Shown: positions 28,552 through 37,863, counted from the stretch's first letter. The stretch: DNA of 64,000 bases from an uncultured Porphyromonadaceae bacterium (GCA_946414395.1 CAMKOE010000003.1:46347-110346), one strand, 5' to 3'. Numbers and translations are program-made. Notes: generated from the sequence alone by a model not told the origin.

Positions 28552-30018
28552 ATGGCAAAACAGGGACTCACACTGGAGCAGAAGCAGACACAACGTCTGG
28601 CACTGGAGCAGCAACGCATGCTGGGACTCGTGCTGGAAAAGAACGATGCCGAGATGGCCGAATTCATTGACAATAAGGTGAATGAGATTCAGGCCCTCGA
28701 GAAGAAATCGGACAACGATGATGAGTATGACGCCGGCGAGGGCTCGGGCAACGACCGCAACGAGGCCAACGACCGCCCCAACGGTGACGACGCGACTGTG
28801 GACAACAGCGGCGATGACGACACCGTCGCGTGGTACCGCTACTTTGCCAACAACCGCAGCCGTGACGACGAGTACTATGCCCCGACGGCGGTGAGCGAGA
28901 AAACCCTGCAGGAATACCTCATGGAACAGTTAGGCGAGTTGGAACTCAACGAGACCCAACAGGTGATTGCCAGCACGATTGTGGGAAACCTCGACGATGA
29001 CGGCTACTTGAGGCACAGCACGGCCGAAATTGCCGATGACGTGACCTTCAACGACGGATATGTCGTCGATGTCAACGAGGTTGAGGAGATGCTTGCCACC
29101 GTCCAGTCACTCGACCCGCCGGGCATTGCGGCACGCAACCTGCGCGAGTGCATCTTGATCCAACTCAAGCACAAGCCCGCCAGCGACGACGTCAACCTTG
29201 CCATCACGATGGTGGACAAGTACTTTGACGAGTTTGCGGCAATGCACTTTGATGCGATCGGTCGCAAGATGGGCGTCGGCAAGGAACGCCTTGAGGAAGT
29301 CTTCAAGCACCAGATCAGGCGCGGATTGAACCCCTTCCCCGGCAATGCCTATGGCTCACGCGCTGACGGCAGCCAGCAGGTGACCCCCGATTTTGACGTC
29401 GAGATCGATGAGGAGGATGGCCGCTTGACGGTCACGCTGCGCAACAATATCCCCGCATTGCAGATCAGTGAGAGTTATGCCATGATGAATGAGCGCTACA
29501 AGAGTGCCGATGCCGTGTCGGTGCAGGAGGCCAAGCAGAAGAAGCAGATTCAGGATGCCTACCAGCGTGCCAGCATGTTCATCGAGGTGCTCAAGCAGCG
29601 GCAGGAGACGTTGTTCAACACGATGAGCGCCATCGTCAAGTGCCAGCATGACTATTTCACGAGCGGTGACGAGAGGGACCTCAAGCCCCTGGGCCAGCAA
29701 CAGATTGCCGACATGATAGGCAAGGATGTGTCGGTCGTTTCCAGGGCGGTGAACAACAAGTATGTGCAACTGCCGTGGGGTGTCAAGAGCCTGAAGTCTT
29801 TCTTCTCGGAGGACATCAACGGCGCGTCCAGGCATGAGGTCTATGACGACCTCAAGAAAATCGTCGAGGCCGAGGACAAGGCCCATCCCCTGAGCGACGA
29901 CGCGCTGTGTGAACGACTCAAGCAGATGGGTTACAAACTGGAGCGCCGCACCGTGGCCAAGTACCGCGAGGCCCTCAAGATACCCAGCAGCACCGTGCGC
30001 CGCAAGATGGCCAAATGA
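28552..30018 (+). CDS. rpoN: RNA polymerase sigma-54 factor
   Basis: N-terminal Q-rich region I, acidic linker, C-terminal RpoN-box-like ERRTVAKYREALKIPSSTVRR. Confidence 0.95.
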   Translation: MAKQGLTLEQKQTQRLALEQQRMLGLVLEKNDAEMAEFIDNKVNEIQALEKKSDNDDEYDAGEGSGNDRNEANDRPNGDDATVDNSGDDDTVAWYRYFANNRSRDDEYYAPTAVSEKTLQEYLMEQLGELELNETQQVIASTIVGNLDDDGYLRHSTAEIADDVTFNDGYVVDVNEVEEMLATVQSLDPPGIAARNLRECILIQLKHKPASDDVNLAITMVDKYFDEFAAMHFDAIGRKMGVGKERLEEVFKHQIRRGLNPFPGNAYGSRADGSQQVTPDFDVEIDEEDGRLTVTLRNNIPALQISESYAMMNERYKSADAVSVQEAKQKKQIQDAYQRASMFIEVLKQRQETLFNTMSAIVKCQHDYFTSGDERDLKPLGQQQIADMIGKDVSVVSRAVNNKYVQLPWGVKSLKSFFSEDINGASRHEVYDDLKKIVEAEDKAHPLSDDALCERLKQMGYKLERRTVAKYREALKIPSSTVRRKMAK

Positions 30019-30059
30019 GATAACGTGTTTTTTTTAATTAAGCCCACACTACAACATAC

Positions 30060-30704
30060 ATGCCCGTCAATAGATTCTTCATCAACAAGTTCATAGCCGG
30101 AGTGGCCAATTTCCTGTCCACAGCGTTGAGCCCGCTGTTGATGCCCACCTATGGCATTTTCTTTGCCTTCTGGGTCTCGGTATTGTGCCTGCTCACCTAT
30201 GGAACCCGCATCTCGCTGCTGCTGGTGTGCATGGGCATCACCTGCATCTTGCCGCTCATTTTCCTGAGCGTCTTGAGGCACTTCAAGATGATCAGTAGCC
30301 TGCACGTCGAGGAGCGCGAGCAGCGCCTCATCCCCTACCTGTTCACGGCCCTGTGCTATATTGTGGCCGCCTATTACCTGTATTACAGGCATTCGCCCCA
30401 GTGGCTCACCATGTTCCTGGTGGGCTCGGCGGTGACGGTGGCCATCGTGGCGGCCATCAACCTCAAGTGGAAGATCAGCGCCCACATGGCAGGCATTGGC
30501 GGTGTGATAGGCCTCATTTACCAGATCCACGTGATGGGACTGAGCGCGTTTGACCTCTTCTGGCTGATGTGCGCCTCCATCCTGGTGGCGGGCTTTCTGG
30601 GTACGGCCCGGCTGGTGCGCAAGCGCCACGACCTCTGGCAGGTGCTTGCCGGGGCGGTACTGGGCTTCACATGCGTGTCACTGACCATGAGATTTTTCGG
30701 TTAA
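30060..30704 (+). CDS. PAP2-like membrane protein with degenerate motifs
   Basis: Six or so TMs; ISAHMAGIGG and RHDLWQVLAGAVLG resemble PAP2 motifs 2 and 3. Confidence 0.65.
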   Translation: MPVNRFFINKFIAGVANFLSTALSPLLMPTYGIFFAFWVSVLCLLTYGTRISLLLVCMGITCILPLIFLSVLRHFKMISSLHVEEREQRLIPYLFTALCYIVAAYYLYYRHSPQWLTMFLVGSAVTVAIVAAINLKWKISAHMAGIGGVIGLIYQIHVMGLSAFDLFWLMCASILVAGFLGTARLVRKRHDLWQVLAGAVLGFTCVSLTMRFFG

Positions 30705-30764
30705 TGGCGGACATAGGCACGAGACTACCATCATTCACTACTAGGACTATCAGTTATAATACTA

Positions 30765-32588
30765 ATGAATACATTCAACTATAAACGCCGTCCCACAGTG
30801 AGCGTTAACGTGGGAGAAATTGCGATGGGCAGCGAGTGGCCCATCCGTGTGCAGACGATGACCAACACGGCTACCGACGACGTGGAGGCTAGCGTGGCGC
30901 AGTGCCAGCGGGTCGCCTATGCCGGCTCCGACTACGTACGCCTCACGGCTCAGGGTGTGAAGCAGGCCCAGAGCATCGGCGAAATCGCCCGCTTGTTGAA
31001 GGCCAACGGCTGCAATATCCCTGTCATCGCCGACATCCATTTCAACCCCGCAGCGGCCATCGCGGCGGCGGCTGTGTGCGAGGGTGTGCGCATCAATCCG
31101 GGAAACTTTGTCGATCCAGCCCGCACCTTCAAGCAACTGGAATATACCGACGAGCAGTACCAGGCCGAGTTGGACCGCATCCACGAGGCCCTGTTGCCCT
31201 TCATCGCCGTGTGCCGCGAGCACAAGACGGCGGTGCGCCTGGGCGTGAATCACGGCTCGTTGAGCGACCGCATCATGAGCCGGTATGGCAACACTGCCGC
31301 CGGCATGGTCGAGAGCGTGATGGAGTTCCTGCGCGTGTTTGTCAAGGAACAGTTCCTGGATGTGGTCATCTCGATGAAGGCATCCAATGTCGTTGTCATG
31401 GTCGAGGCTGTGCGCCGCCTGGTGGACGCCATGGACCGCGAGGACATGCATTTCCCCCTGCACCTGGGCGTGACCGAGGCCGGATTTGGCGAGGATGGCC
31501 GCATCAAGAGTGCCGTGGGCATCGGCGCCCTCATGGCCGAGGGGCTGGGCGACACCATCCGTGTCTCGCTCAGCGAGGAACCCGAGATGGAGGTGCCCGT
31601 CGCCCGCAAGTTGGTGGATTACATCTCGCAGCGCGACGGCCACGAGCCCATCATGGGCGAATATTGTGAGGGTTATGACCCCTTGTGCCCCACCCCGCGG
31701 CCCACAGTCGAGGTGGCTGGCCGCATCGGCGGCACACTGCCCCCTGTGGTCATCGCCAGTTACCGGCCCGACGAGATTGACGGCGCCGAGTTGCAGCCCG
31801 ACTACTACTATAGCGCCGATGGCCTCATCGACGGCATGCACCAGTTCCTGGTGCCCCTGGACTGCTGGAGCGGCGAGCGCAATGTGTTCCCGCTCATCAC
31901 CCTTGGCGAGTGGGACCGCTGCCCCACGTCACGCCTGCGTTTCCTGCAATTGCCCGCAACCACACCGGCCCATCGCCTGGAGTTCCTGCGTGGCCGCAGC
32001 GACACCGTGCTGGTAATCACACCGGTGGGAGTGAATATCCCGGGCGAGGAGCAGGCCCTGATCCATGCGCTCGACAGGGCGGGTATCAACTGTCCCGTGA
32101 TCCTGCGCAACACCTACACCGACAGTTCCAACGAGTGGCTGCAGGTCAAGGCGGGAGCCGACATGGGCGCCGTGATGCTCAATGGCCGCGCCAACGGCAT
32201 CTGGCTCGAGGCCCCCAACTGCCACAGCGGCGGCGAGGTGGTGCGTTACGCCTTTGCCATCATGCAGGCGGCGCGCCAGCGCATGAGCAAGACCGAGTTC
32301 ATTTCCTGCCCTGGATGCGGCAGGACGATGTTTGACCTGCAGACGACCGTCAAGCAGGTCCAGCAGGCGACGGCCCACCTGTCTCACCTCAAGATAGGCG
32401 TCATGGGGTGCATCGTCAACGGCCCTGGCGAGATGGCCGACGCCGACTATGGATATGTGGGCGCCGCTGCAGGCCGCATCAGCCTCTACAAGGGCAAGCA
32501 GTGCATCGAGATGAACATCCCCGAACAAGAGGCCATCGACCGCCTGATCGACCTGATCAAGCAGAATGGCGACTGGCGTGAGCCCTGA
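30765..32588 (+). CDS. ispG: (E)-4-hydroxy-3-methylbut-2-enyl-diphosphate synthase, long insert-containing form
   Basis: VRVQTMTNTATDD, GVRINPGNF, C-terminal FISCPGCGRTMFDLQ...KIGVMGCIVNGPGEMADADYGYVGA. Confidence 0.96.
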   Translation: MNTFNYKRRPTVSVNVGEIAMGSEWPIRVQTMTNTATDDVEASVAQCQRVAYAGSDYVRLTAQGVKQAQSIGEIARLLKANGCNIPVIADIHFNPAAAIAAAAVCEGVRINPGNFVDPARTFKQLEYTDEQYQAELDRIHEALLPFIAVCREHKTAVRLGVNHGSLSDRIMSRYGNTAAGMVESVMEFLRVFVKEQFLDVVISMKASNVVVMVEAVRRLVDAMDREDMHFPLHLGVTEAGFGEDGRIKSAVGIGALMAEGLGDTIRVSLSEEPEMEVPVARKLVDYISQRDGHEPIMGEYCEGYDPLCPTPRPTVEVAGRIGGTLPPVVIASYRPDEIDGAELQPDYYYSADGLIDGMHQFLVPLDCWSGERNVFPLITLGEWDRCPTSRLRFLQLPATTPAHRLEFLRGRSDTVLVITPVGVNIPGEEQALIHALDRAGINCPVILRNTYTDSSNEWLQVKAGADMGAVMLNGRANGIWLEAPNCHSGGEVVRYAFAIMQAARQRMSKTEFISCPGCGRTMFDLQTTVKQVQQATAHLSHLKIGVMGCIVNGPGEMADADYGYVGAAAGRISLYKGKQCIEMNIPEQEAIDRLIDLIKQNGDWREP

Positions 32589-32650
32589 CGGGCGGTAACA
32601 GGACATTCCTCGCGGGAAAGTAAACGAGAAAGAAACCATAACAGATTGAC

Positions 32651-33643
32651 GTGATGAAAAAGTTCCATCTCCTCTATTGCCTCATGTTGCTGGCGGCGCT
32701 TGCCTCGTGCAGCAATAGTGATTTCAAGATCGAGGGCAATCTCGTGAACCTCAAGGCGACCCAGGTGAGGGTTGTCTTCCGCGGCGACTCGGGCGTCGTG
32801 GACGGCTGGACAGGCGTGGACAAGAAGGGGCATTTCTCCTTCAAGGGGCAGGCGGCACAGCCCGTTGTCGTGACGCTATATGGCACCTCGGGCACCCCCC
32901 TGGTCAACGTGGTGGCCGTCAATGGCGACCACTTGAAGGTCAAGGCAGACATGGCCAGTGCAGGCACTGTCAAGGTCAAGGGCAACAAACTCAACGAGGC
33001 CTGGCAACTCTTCCGCGACGAGCATGCCGACTTCTATGCCGACGCTAACCGCAGCCGACTGGATGCCGCCATCGAGAAATATGTGCGCGAGCACCCCGAT
33101 GACATGCTCTCAACGGTCCTGCTCATGGTGGATTACAGCGATTACAGCAACCGCCAGAAGGTGCAGCGGCTCCTCAACGGCATCAATATCACGGCGCGCC
33201 CCCAGTCCCTTGTTCCATCCATCCTGAGCCAGAAAGGGCACCAAACCCCCTTGCCGCGCTTGATGTCGGTCACGCTCATGAAGCACAATGGCGCATTTGA
33301 GGAAATCGACCTCACTCACCGCATCACGTTGATCAACTTCTGGGCCAACCCACAGAAAAACCGCAGCGCACTCCTGGCCACACTCGACAACCTGGACGAG
33401 GGCATCCGCGTCCTTGACGTGCTCGCCGAGAGCGACACCCTGCGCTGGGACAAGACCATTGCCGCCGACCCCACGCGCTGGCAGCACTATTGGGCACCTG
33501 GCGGGCCTCTAGAGCCGGGCGTGCAGTTGATGGGCATCACGTCGCTGCCCTGGTATGCCGTGACCGACAGCACCGGCATGGTGACCTATAGCGGGCCCAG
33601 CATCGACAGTGCCATCAACGCTGCCACCACAGCCCTCAAGTGA
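32651..33643 (+). CDS. DUF4369-domain lipoprotein with thioredoxin-like C-terminal domain lacking CxxC
   Basis: Lipobox LAALASC; DUF4369-like N-terminus; ITLINFWANPQKNRSALLATL at the TlpA-type active-site position. Confidence 0.7.
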   Translation: MMKKFHLLYCLMLLAALASCSNSDFKIEGNLVNLKATQVRVVFRGDSGVVDGWTGVDKKGHFSFKGQAAQPVVVTLYGTSGTPLVNVVAVNGDHLKVKADMASAGTVKVKGNKLNEAWQLFRDEHADFYADANRSRLDAAIEKYVREHPDDMLSTVLLMVDYSDYSNRQKVQRLLNGINITARPQSLVPSILSQKGHQTPLPRLMSVTLMKHNGAFEEIDLTHRITLINFWANPQKNRSALLATLDNLDEGIRVLDVLAESDTLRWDKTIAADPTRWQHYWAPGGPLEPGVQLMGITSLPWYAVTDSTGMVTYSGPSIDSAINAATTALK

Positions 33644-33735
33644 CCCCCATTTTTCCTTACTGAGAGATACAACAATGGCCGTGTGTCATCATCGGCATCG
33701 ACACGCGGCCCATCGTCTATATCATTGCCTCATCA

Positions 33736-35211
33736 TCACTCGCCCCATTGCGATTGCAGCCAGTCCACCTTCCTGTGGAAACTGGGTATGGCATAGGCTC
33801 GAACGCGCGCGGTGATGCCTTTGCTGTTGTATTGTGGCCAGCGCTTGAAGTCACAGTTGCCGGCTATCTCGATCTCGGCGGCAAAATCCTCCATGAATCG
33901 GTCCATATCAGGAAAAACCTCGTCATAGAACTGATGCCAATAATGACGGACACGTTCCTGGAACCGCGGGTATTTGGCGATTTCGCCTATCCATCTAGAA
34001 TACCAGTTAGAAGGCACATCCTCATAGATGAACTTCTCGTAACCGGTATCCAGATAACAACGCCAAAACGTGTGGTCACAGTCCCACAAGGGGCCAAAGA
34101 TCAGTTTGGAGCCTTGACCCCGGTCCTTGTGCATATAGCAACTGCCGGAAAAGGCCTCCAGGTTATCGGCTACTTCCTGAACCAGGTAGTAGATGGCCAG
34201 AGAATCGATATCAATGTAGTGCTCCCAGTCAAGGCTCTGCTTGTCGACCTGATATATGGCTCTGTCGGCCTCTTGAAGCAATTGGGTGATGTACGACTTC
34301 TGCTCACCGCTCAGCGCTTCTGGTGAATGGGGCATGACATAGAATGGCTTGCCGTTTCCCTCGGTAAAAACGATATTGTCTGGCTCATTATAGTTGTTGA
34401 TTTCCAGCAACCAGCCACCTGTGACCTTGTCGGGGTCGGTCTCGCCGTCTCGCTGTTCTTGAATATCCACGCGATGCTTCTCTACTCTTATTTTCTCATA
34501 GAGAAAATACAACCCGATGTATTCACCGTTCATGACGACTTCAATCGGCTTGATGTGGGGATTCCATGACATGCCCATCCTCCGGCCCATCTCAAATGGC
34601 AGAGGATCCTCAATATTACCCTTCCAGTTATAGGCATTCGCCTTGATGACCCAGTGGCGACTGGCAGGCAACCCCATGAGGCCGCATTTATCATCGAGTT
34701 TCAGCCTGAAAGACTTCTTGTCACAATAATCCCAGGTATAGTTGCCGCGGCCCTTGATCAGCATACTCAGTGGATTGGACTTTGACCCAAACGCTTCCAC
34801 ATCCTGCCCCATCGGGTCTAGCCACCACTGCGCTTGCAGGTATTCCTCCTTGCTGACGATGTCGCGGTGACCGGCGGTGTTGATAAATAGCACGGGCAGC
34901 GTGCCCGAGTAGCACGGCATCGGGGCCAACTGACCCCTCAGGATGCCGTCAACCATCATGTTGATGTCGGCGATGTTGATTTCCTGGTCGCCGTTCACGT
35001 CAAGGCAATAGGTGTAAAAACTGTGATACTTTGTCCCCTTGATCACTGCATCGACCAGCACATTGACATCGGCGATGTTCACGTCCCAATCGCAGTTCAC
35101 ATCCCCGCGCGGACGCAAGCCATCCTGCCCCGACATCGGCATGGTCAGGCAGCACATCAGCACAATTACCAATTGCCTGATTGCAAGATGCATTCCTGCA
35201 TTATTCGTCAT
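33736..35211 (-). CDS. CotH kinase family protein with N-terminal dockerin-like module
   Basis: RGDVNCDWDVNIADVNVLVDAVIKG and LDVNGDQEINIADINMMVDGILRG, followed by CotH motifs MLIKGRGNYTWDYCDKKSFRLKLD, NGEYIGLYFLYEKIRVEKHRVDI, GGWLLEIN, GPLWDCDHTF. Confidence 0.9.
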   Translation of the reverse strand: MTNNAGMHLAIRQLVIVLMCCLTMPMSGQDGLRPRGDVNCDWDVNIADVNVLVDAVIKGTKYHSFYTYCLDVNGDQEINIADINMMVDGILRGQLAPMPCYSGTLPVLFINTAGHRDIVSKEEYLQAQWWLDPMGQDVEAFGSKSNPLSMLIKGRGNYTWDYCDKKSFRLKLDDKCGLMGLPASRHWVIKANAYNWKGNIEDPLPFEMGRRMGMSWNPHIKPIEVVMNGEYIGLYFLYEKIRVEKHRVDIQEQRDGETDPDKVTGGWLLEINNYNEPDNIVFTEGNGKPFYVMPHSPEALSGEQKSYITQLLQEADRAIYQVDKQSLDWEHYIDIDSLAIYYLVQEVADNLEAFSGSCYMHKDRGQGSKLIFGPLWDCDHTFWRCYLDTGYEKFIYEDVPSNWYSRWIGEIAKYPRFQERVRHYWHQFYDEVFPDMDRFMEDFAAEIEIAGNCDFKRWPQYNSKGITARVRAYAIPSFHRKVDWLQSQWGE

Positions 35212-35557
35212 AATAGTCTGCAAATATATTGTTACTATGAATGGCACGTATATTATCAACAATCTGGAAGTTATTGAACATGGAAGAGGAGTACAACAGA
35301 TTATCAAAAATATTACCACAGCAAACAAATCTCATCGATTGGATATTACTTGTGGAATTCGTTTTCCCTGTATAAAAGATCTGCAAGAAATTCCAGTCGA
35401 GTACATACGGATTATCGTCGGTTGTCTCGTTCAGTTCAATGACGATTTCTTTGTCATCAATACTAAAACCGTATGGATTAAAGCCTTGCGCATCATTCTC
35501 GAGGAATGTGGGTAGAGCATGATATAGATCAATATTATTATTCCAGTGTGATGCCAT
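35201..35557 (-). CDS. Possible small hypothetical protein or gene remnant
   Basis: 118-aa ORF in an AT-rich region; slight overlap with the CotH start; no family recognised. Confidence 0.3.
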   Translation of the reverse strand: MASHWNNNIDLYHALPTFLENDAQGFNPYGFSIDDKEIVIELNETTDDNPYVLDWNFLQIFYTGKTNSTSNIQSMRFVCCGNIFDNLLYSSSMFNNFQIVDNIRAIHSNNIFADYYDE

Positions 35558-35618
35558 GAGATTTAGTTTTTTAAATAATTGATATTATAGTTGTGGTAAT
35601 AACGGATTTTTAGACATT

Positions 35619-35990
35619 TTAGTATGTGTCGAAGTAGCCCTCGTAGGTATTGCCCAGGGGCGTGTCGATGGTGATGAGGTAGTCATCGGCCGCAAGCGAC
35701 GAGATGTCGATGGTGTCATAGGAGCCGCCCACCTGCGTCGTCAGCACCGTTGCCGACGTGCTCATGGACGTGATCTCCACATCATAGTAACTCACAAACC
35801 CCATGCCGTCAATGATGATCTCCTGGGTTTCACTGTCATAATACACCTCAGGCTCATCAGCCGGAATCGGGATGCCCGAATGATCGACAGGTCCATTGTG
35901 TTGTAAATTGATTGGCGCCTTACTATCGTCATCAGCAAACGATATCAGGAAACAAGAAAAACAAAATAAAATTGAAAATAATCGTTTCAT
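35619..35990 (-). CDS. DUF3244-domain small secreted protein
   Basis: Signal peptide; ISYY-type Ig-like segment IIIDGMGFVSYYDVEITSMSTSATVLTTQVGGSYDTIDISSLAADDYLITIDTPLGNTYEGYF. Confidence 0.7.
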   Translation of the reverse strand: MKRLFSILFCFSCFLISFADDDSKAPINLQHNGPVDHSGIPIPADEPEVYYDSETQEIIIDGMGFVSYYDVEITSMSTSATVLTTQVGGSYDTIDISSLAADDYLITIDTPLGNTYEGYFDTY

Positions 35991-36066
35991 GCAGTTTAGA
36001 ATAATTGTTATTTCACTTTTTCATTTCCTGCAAAATTACGACTATTAACCCAATAAGGCCAAAAAT

Positions 36067-36089
36067 AACTAGTCACTTTTTGACTAGTT
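36067..36089. promoter_or_regulatory. Perfect palindrome aactagtca-ctttt-tgactagtt (candidate operator)
   Basis: 9-bp perfect arms upstream of the DUF3244 gene. Confidence 0.5.
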
Positions 36090-36101
36090 AATAAACTGAT
36101 A

Positions 36102-36115
36102 TACAATATATTGTA
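36102..36115. promoter_or_regulatory. Perfect 14-bp palindrome tacaatatattgta (candidate operator)
   Basis: Self-complementary, in the same intergenic region. Confidence 0.4.
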
Positions 36116-36159
36116 AAAAATAATTTTCACTTTTGGGAAAAACGCCCCATTTTGAGGTC

Positions 36160-37863
36160 TCAAAATTCGCCTCTCATGTACGCTTCAAGGAATTCCTTTA
36201 AAGACATCTCAAGCCCCATCTTTTTCCTAATAACAATATTAATCCTGTTATATACAGTTTTTACATTTGTGTAATTCATGCACAACTTAATGATTTGAGG
36301 GGGCACATTTGCACATAGTAAACAGAACAATTCCCGCTCCTTTATTGTAAGATCGGGATACTTTTTCTCGATGAAAGAAATGATACCATCATATTCTCCG
36401 TTTACCGAGAGTTTTATCTTTTCCCAAAAATCATCGGACAATTTAATATCCATCGCCTGATAATCCTCACTAAGTCCCATAATGACACTGGACAAGGGGA
36501 TAATAGTTCTCTTTCTCTTGTTCGCTTGGTCTTTTGACTTGAACTTGAGGTTATCATACAATTCCATTAAGGCATCAATCCTATGTCCAAATAGTTCAGA
36601 AACAGATCCTTGTAATTGCTCCTTTTCTTTTAATTCAGCAACAGTTGCAGCCAAGATTCGCTCCATCTCTTTTCTTTCTTCAATACTACTCTTGACTGCT
36701 TGCTTCTGACGAACGATAAGCCAAACCAGGATAAATGACAAGGCCAACACGACAGACAAAACCAATATCAAAAGATGGTTTCTACGATTGACAACAGACT
36801 GTTGTTGCTTGGCTTTGAGTCTTTGGAAATCAGATTCGGTGTCTTTCAAGCGTCCGATTTGGCTGCTAGATCTGATTTGGATCTCTTTCTCTCGCGATTT
36901 CAGCAAGTTTGAATGATAGGCCAATGCATCGTTCTCAGCCTGAGAAATTTCGGCTTCAAGTTGGAGCCTGTTCATGCTATCCACGGCATCCTTGGGCAAG
37001 GGGGTATTTTTAAATACATACTTTGCCGAATCCAGCATTCCCATTCTGATATAAGTCCAAGCCGCATAATAAAAGTACTGGTTTTCACAGCAGTAACCGC
37101 GACCATGACGGAAAACATCCATGGCCAACTCATTGGCTCTTTTATGATTATGATAGCCATAATAATATAATCCGGCCAGTTTGGACTTGTAGGTGTATTG
37201 CATTGAGGGCTTGAACTGCTGGGCCAACTTGATGGCATAAGTCAAATAGTACTCGGTGGAGTCGGGATGTTTCACGCCACATACGGCTCCCAAGCCACCA
37301 TAGCAGGATATGAGATAAATGGTGTCGTTAAGCGCCGTGAAATAACTGATGGCCTCTTTATATTTATTTATGGCAACGCTGTCTTGAGACACTTGATCCT
37401 TATATAACGACGCTATCCTGAGTTTGGCGTAACCCAGGTTGAAGTAGTCGTCGGGGGCGGCGGTGGCCTCCGCGGTCTTGTAGTGGAACATCGCGCTGTC
37501 CACCTGGCCCAGTTCGCCCATGACAGCGCCCTTGTAGAGGTAGCAGCGGGTGAGTTTCTCGCGCTCGCCGTCGTGGGCACGGTAATAGGCCAGCGCGCGG
37601 TTGATGGCGCTGTCGCTGGTGGCCGCGATGTAGCAGCGGTAGCGCGCCTGGGTCAGCAGCAGGTCACGGTAGGCCCGGTCGCCGTCGGTCGTGAGGCTGC
37701 CCGCGTCGATGGCCTCGACCAGCGCCAAGGCGCTGTCCGGGTCGTCGAGCATCAGGCTGTCGGCCGCCGCGAGCCGCCCATCATAGCGGGACGTGCCTCC
37801 ACAACCCGTGACCATCGCCACGAGCCCCGCCGTCAACACTATGAGCCACAACAGCCGCTTCAT
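36160..37863 (-). CDS. TPR-containing membrane regulator with C-terminal HTH
   Basis: Lipoprotein-like N-terminus, TPRs, TM HLLILVLSVVLALSFILVWLIV, C-terminal LuxR-like LTIKERELFCLLCANVPPQIIKLCMNYTNVKTVYNRINIVIRKKMGL. Confidence 0.85.
   Translation of the reverse strand: MKRLLWLIVLTAGLVAMVTGCGGTSRYDGRLAAADSLMLDDPDSALALVEAIDAGSLTTDGDRAYRDLLLTQARYRCYIAATSDSAINRALAYYRAHDGEREKLTRCYLYKGAVMGELGQVDSAMFHYKTAEATAAPDDYFNLGYAKLRIASLYKDQVSQDSVAINKYKEAISYFTALNDTIYLISCYGGLGAVCGVKHPDSTEYYLTYAIKLAQQFKPSMQYTYKSKLAGLYYYGYHNHKRANELAMDVFRHGRGYCCENQYFYYAAWTYIRMGMLDSAKYVFKNTPLPKDAVDSMNRLQLEAEISQAENDALAYHSNLLKSREKEIQIRSSSQIGRLKDTESDFQRLKAKQQQSVVNRRNHLLILVLSVVLALSFILVWLIVRQKQAVKSSIEERKEMERILAATVAELKEKEQLQGSVSELFGHRIDALMELYDNLKFKSKDQANKRKRTIIPLSSVIMGLSEDYQAMDIKLSDDFWEKIKLSVNGEYDGIISFIEKKYPDLTIKERELFCLLCANVPPQIIKLCMNYTNVKTVYNRINIVIRKKMGLEMSLKEFLEAYMRGEF

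Noticed and set aside
28660-28900. Acidic D/N/G-rich stretch in RpoN as an insertion
   Set aside because: A variable acidic linker between sigma-54 regions I and III is expected; no frame disruption.
30765-32588. Unusually long IspG (607 aa) as a novel fusion
   Set aside because: The insert-containing long form of IspG is an established variant in plants and Bacteroidetes; C-terminal Fe-S motifs are standard.
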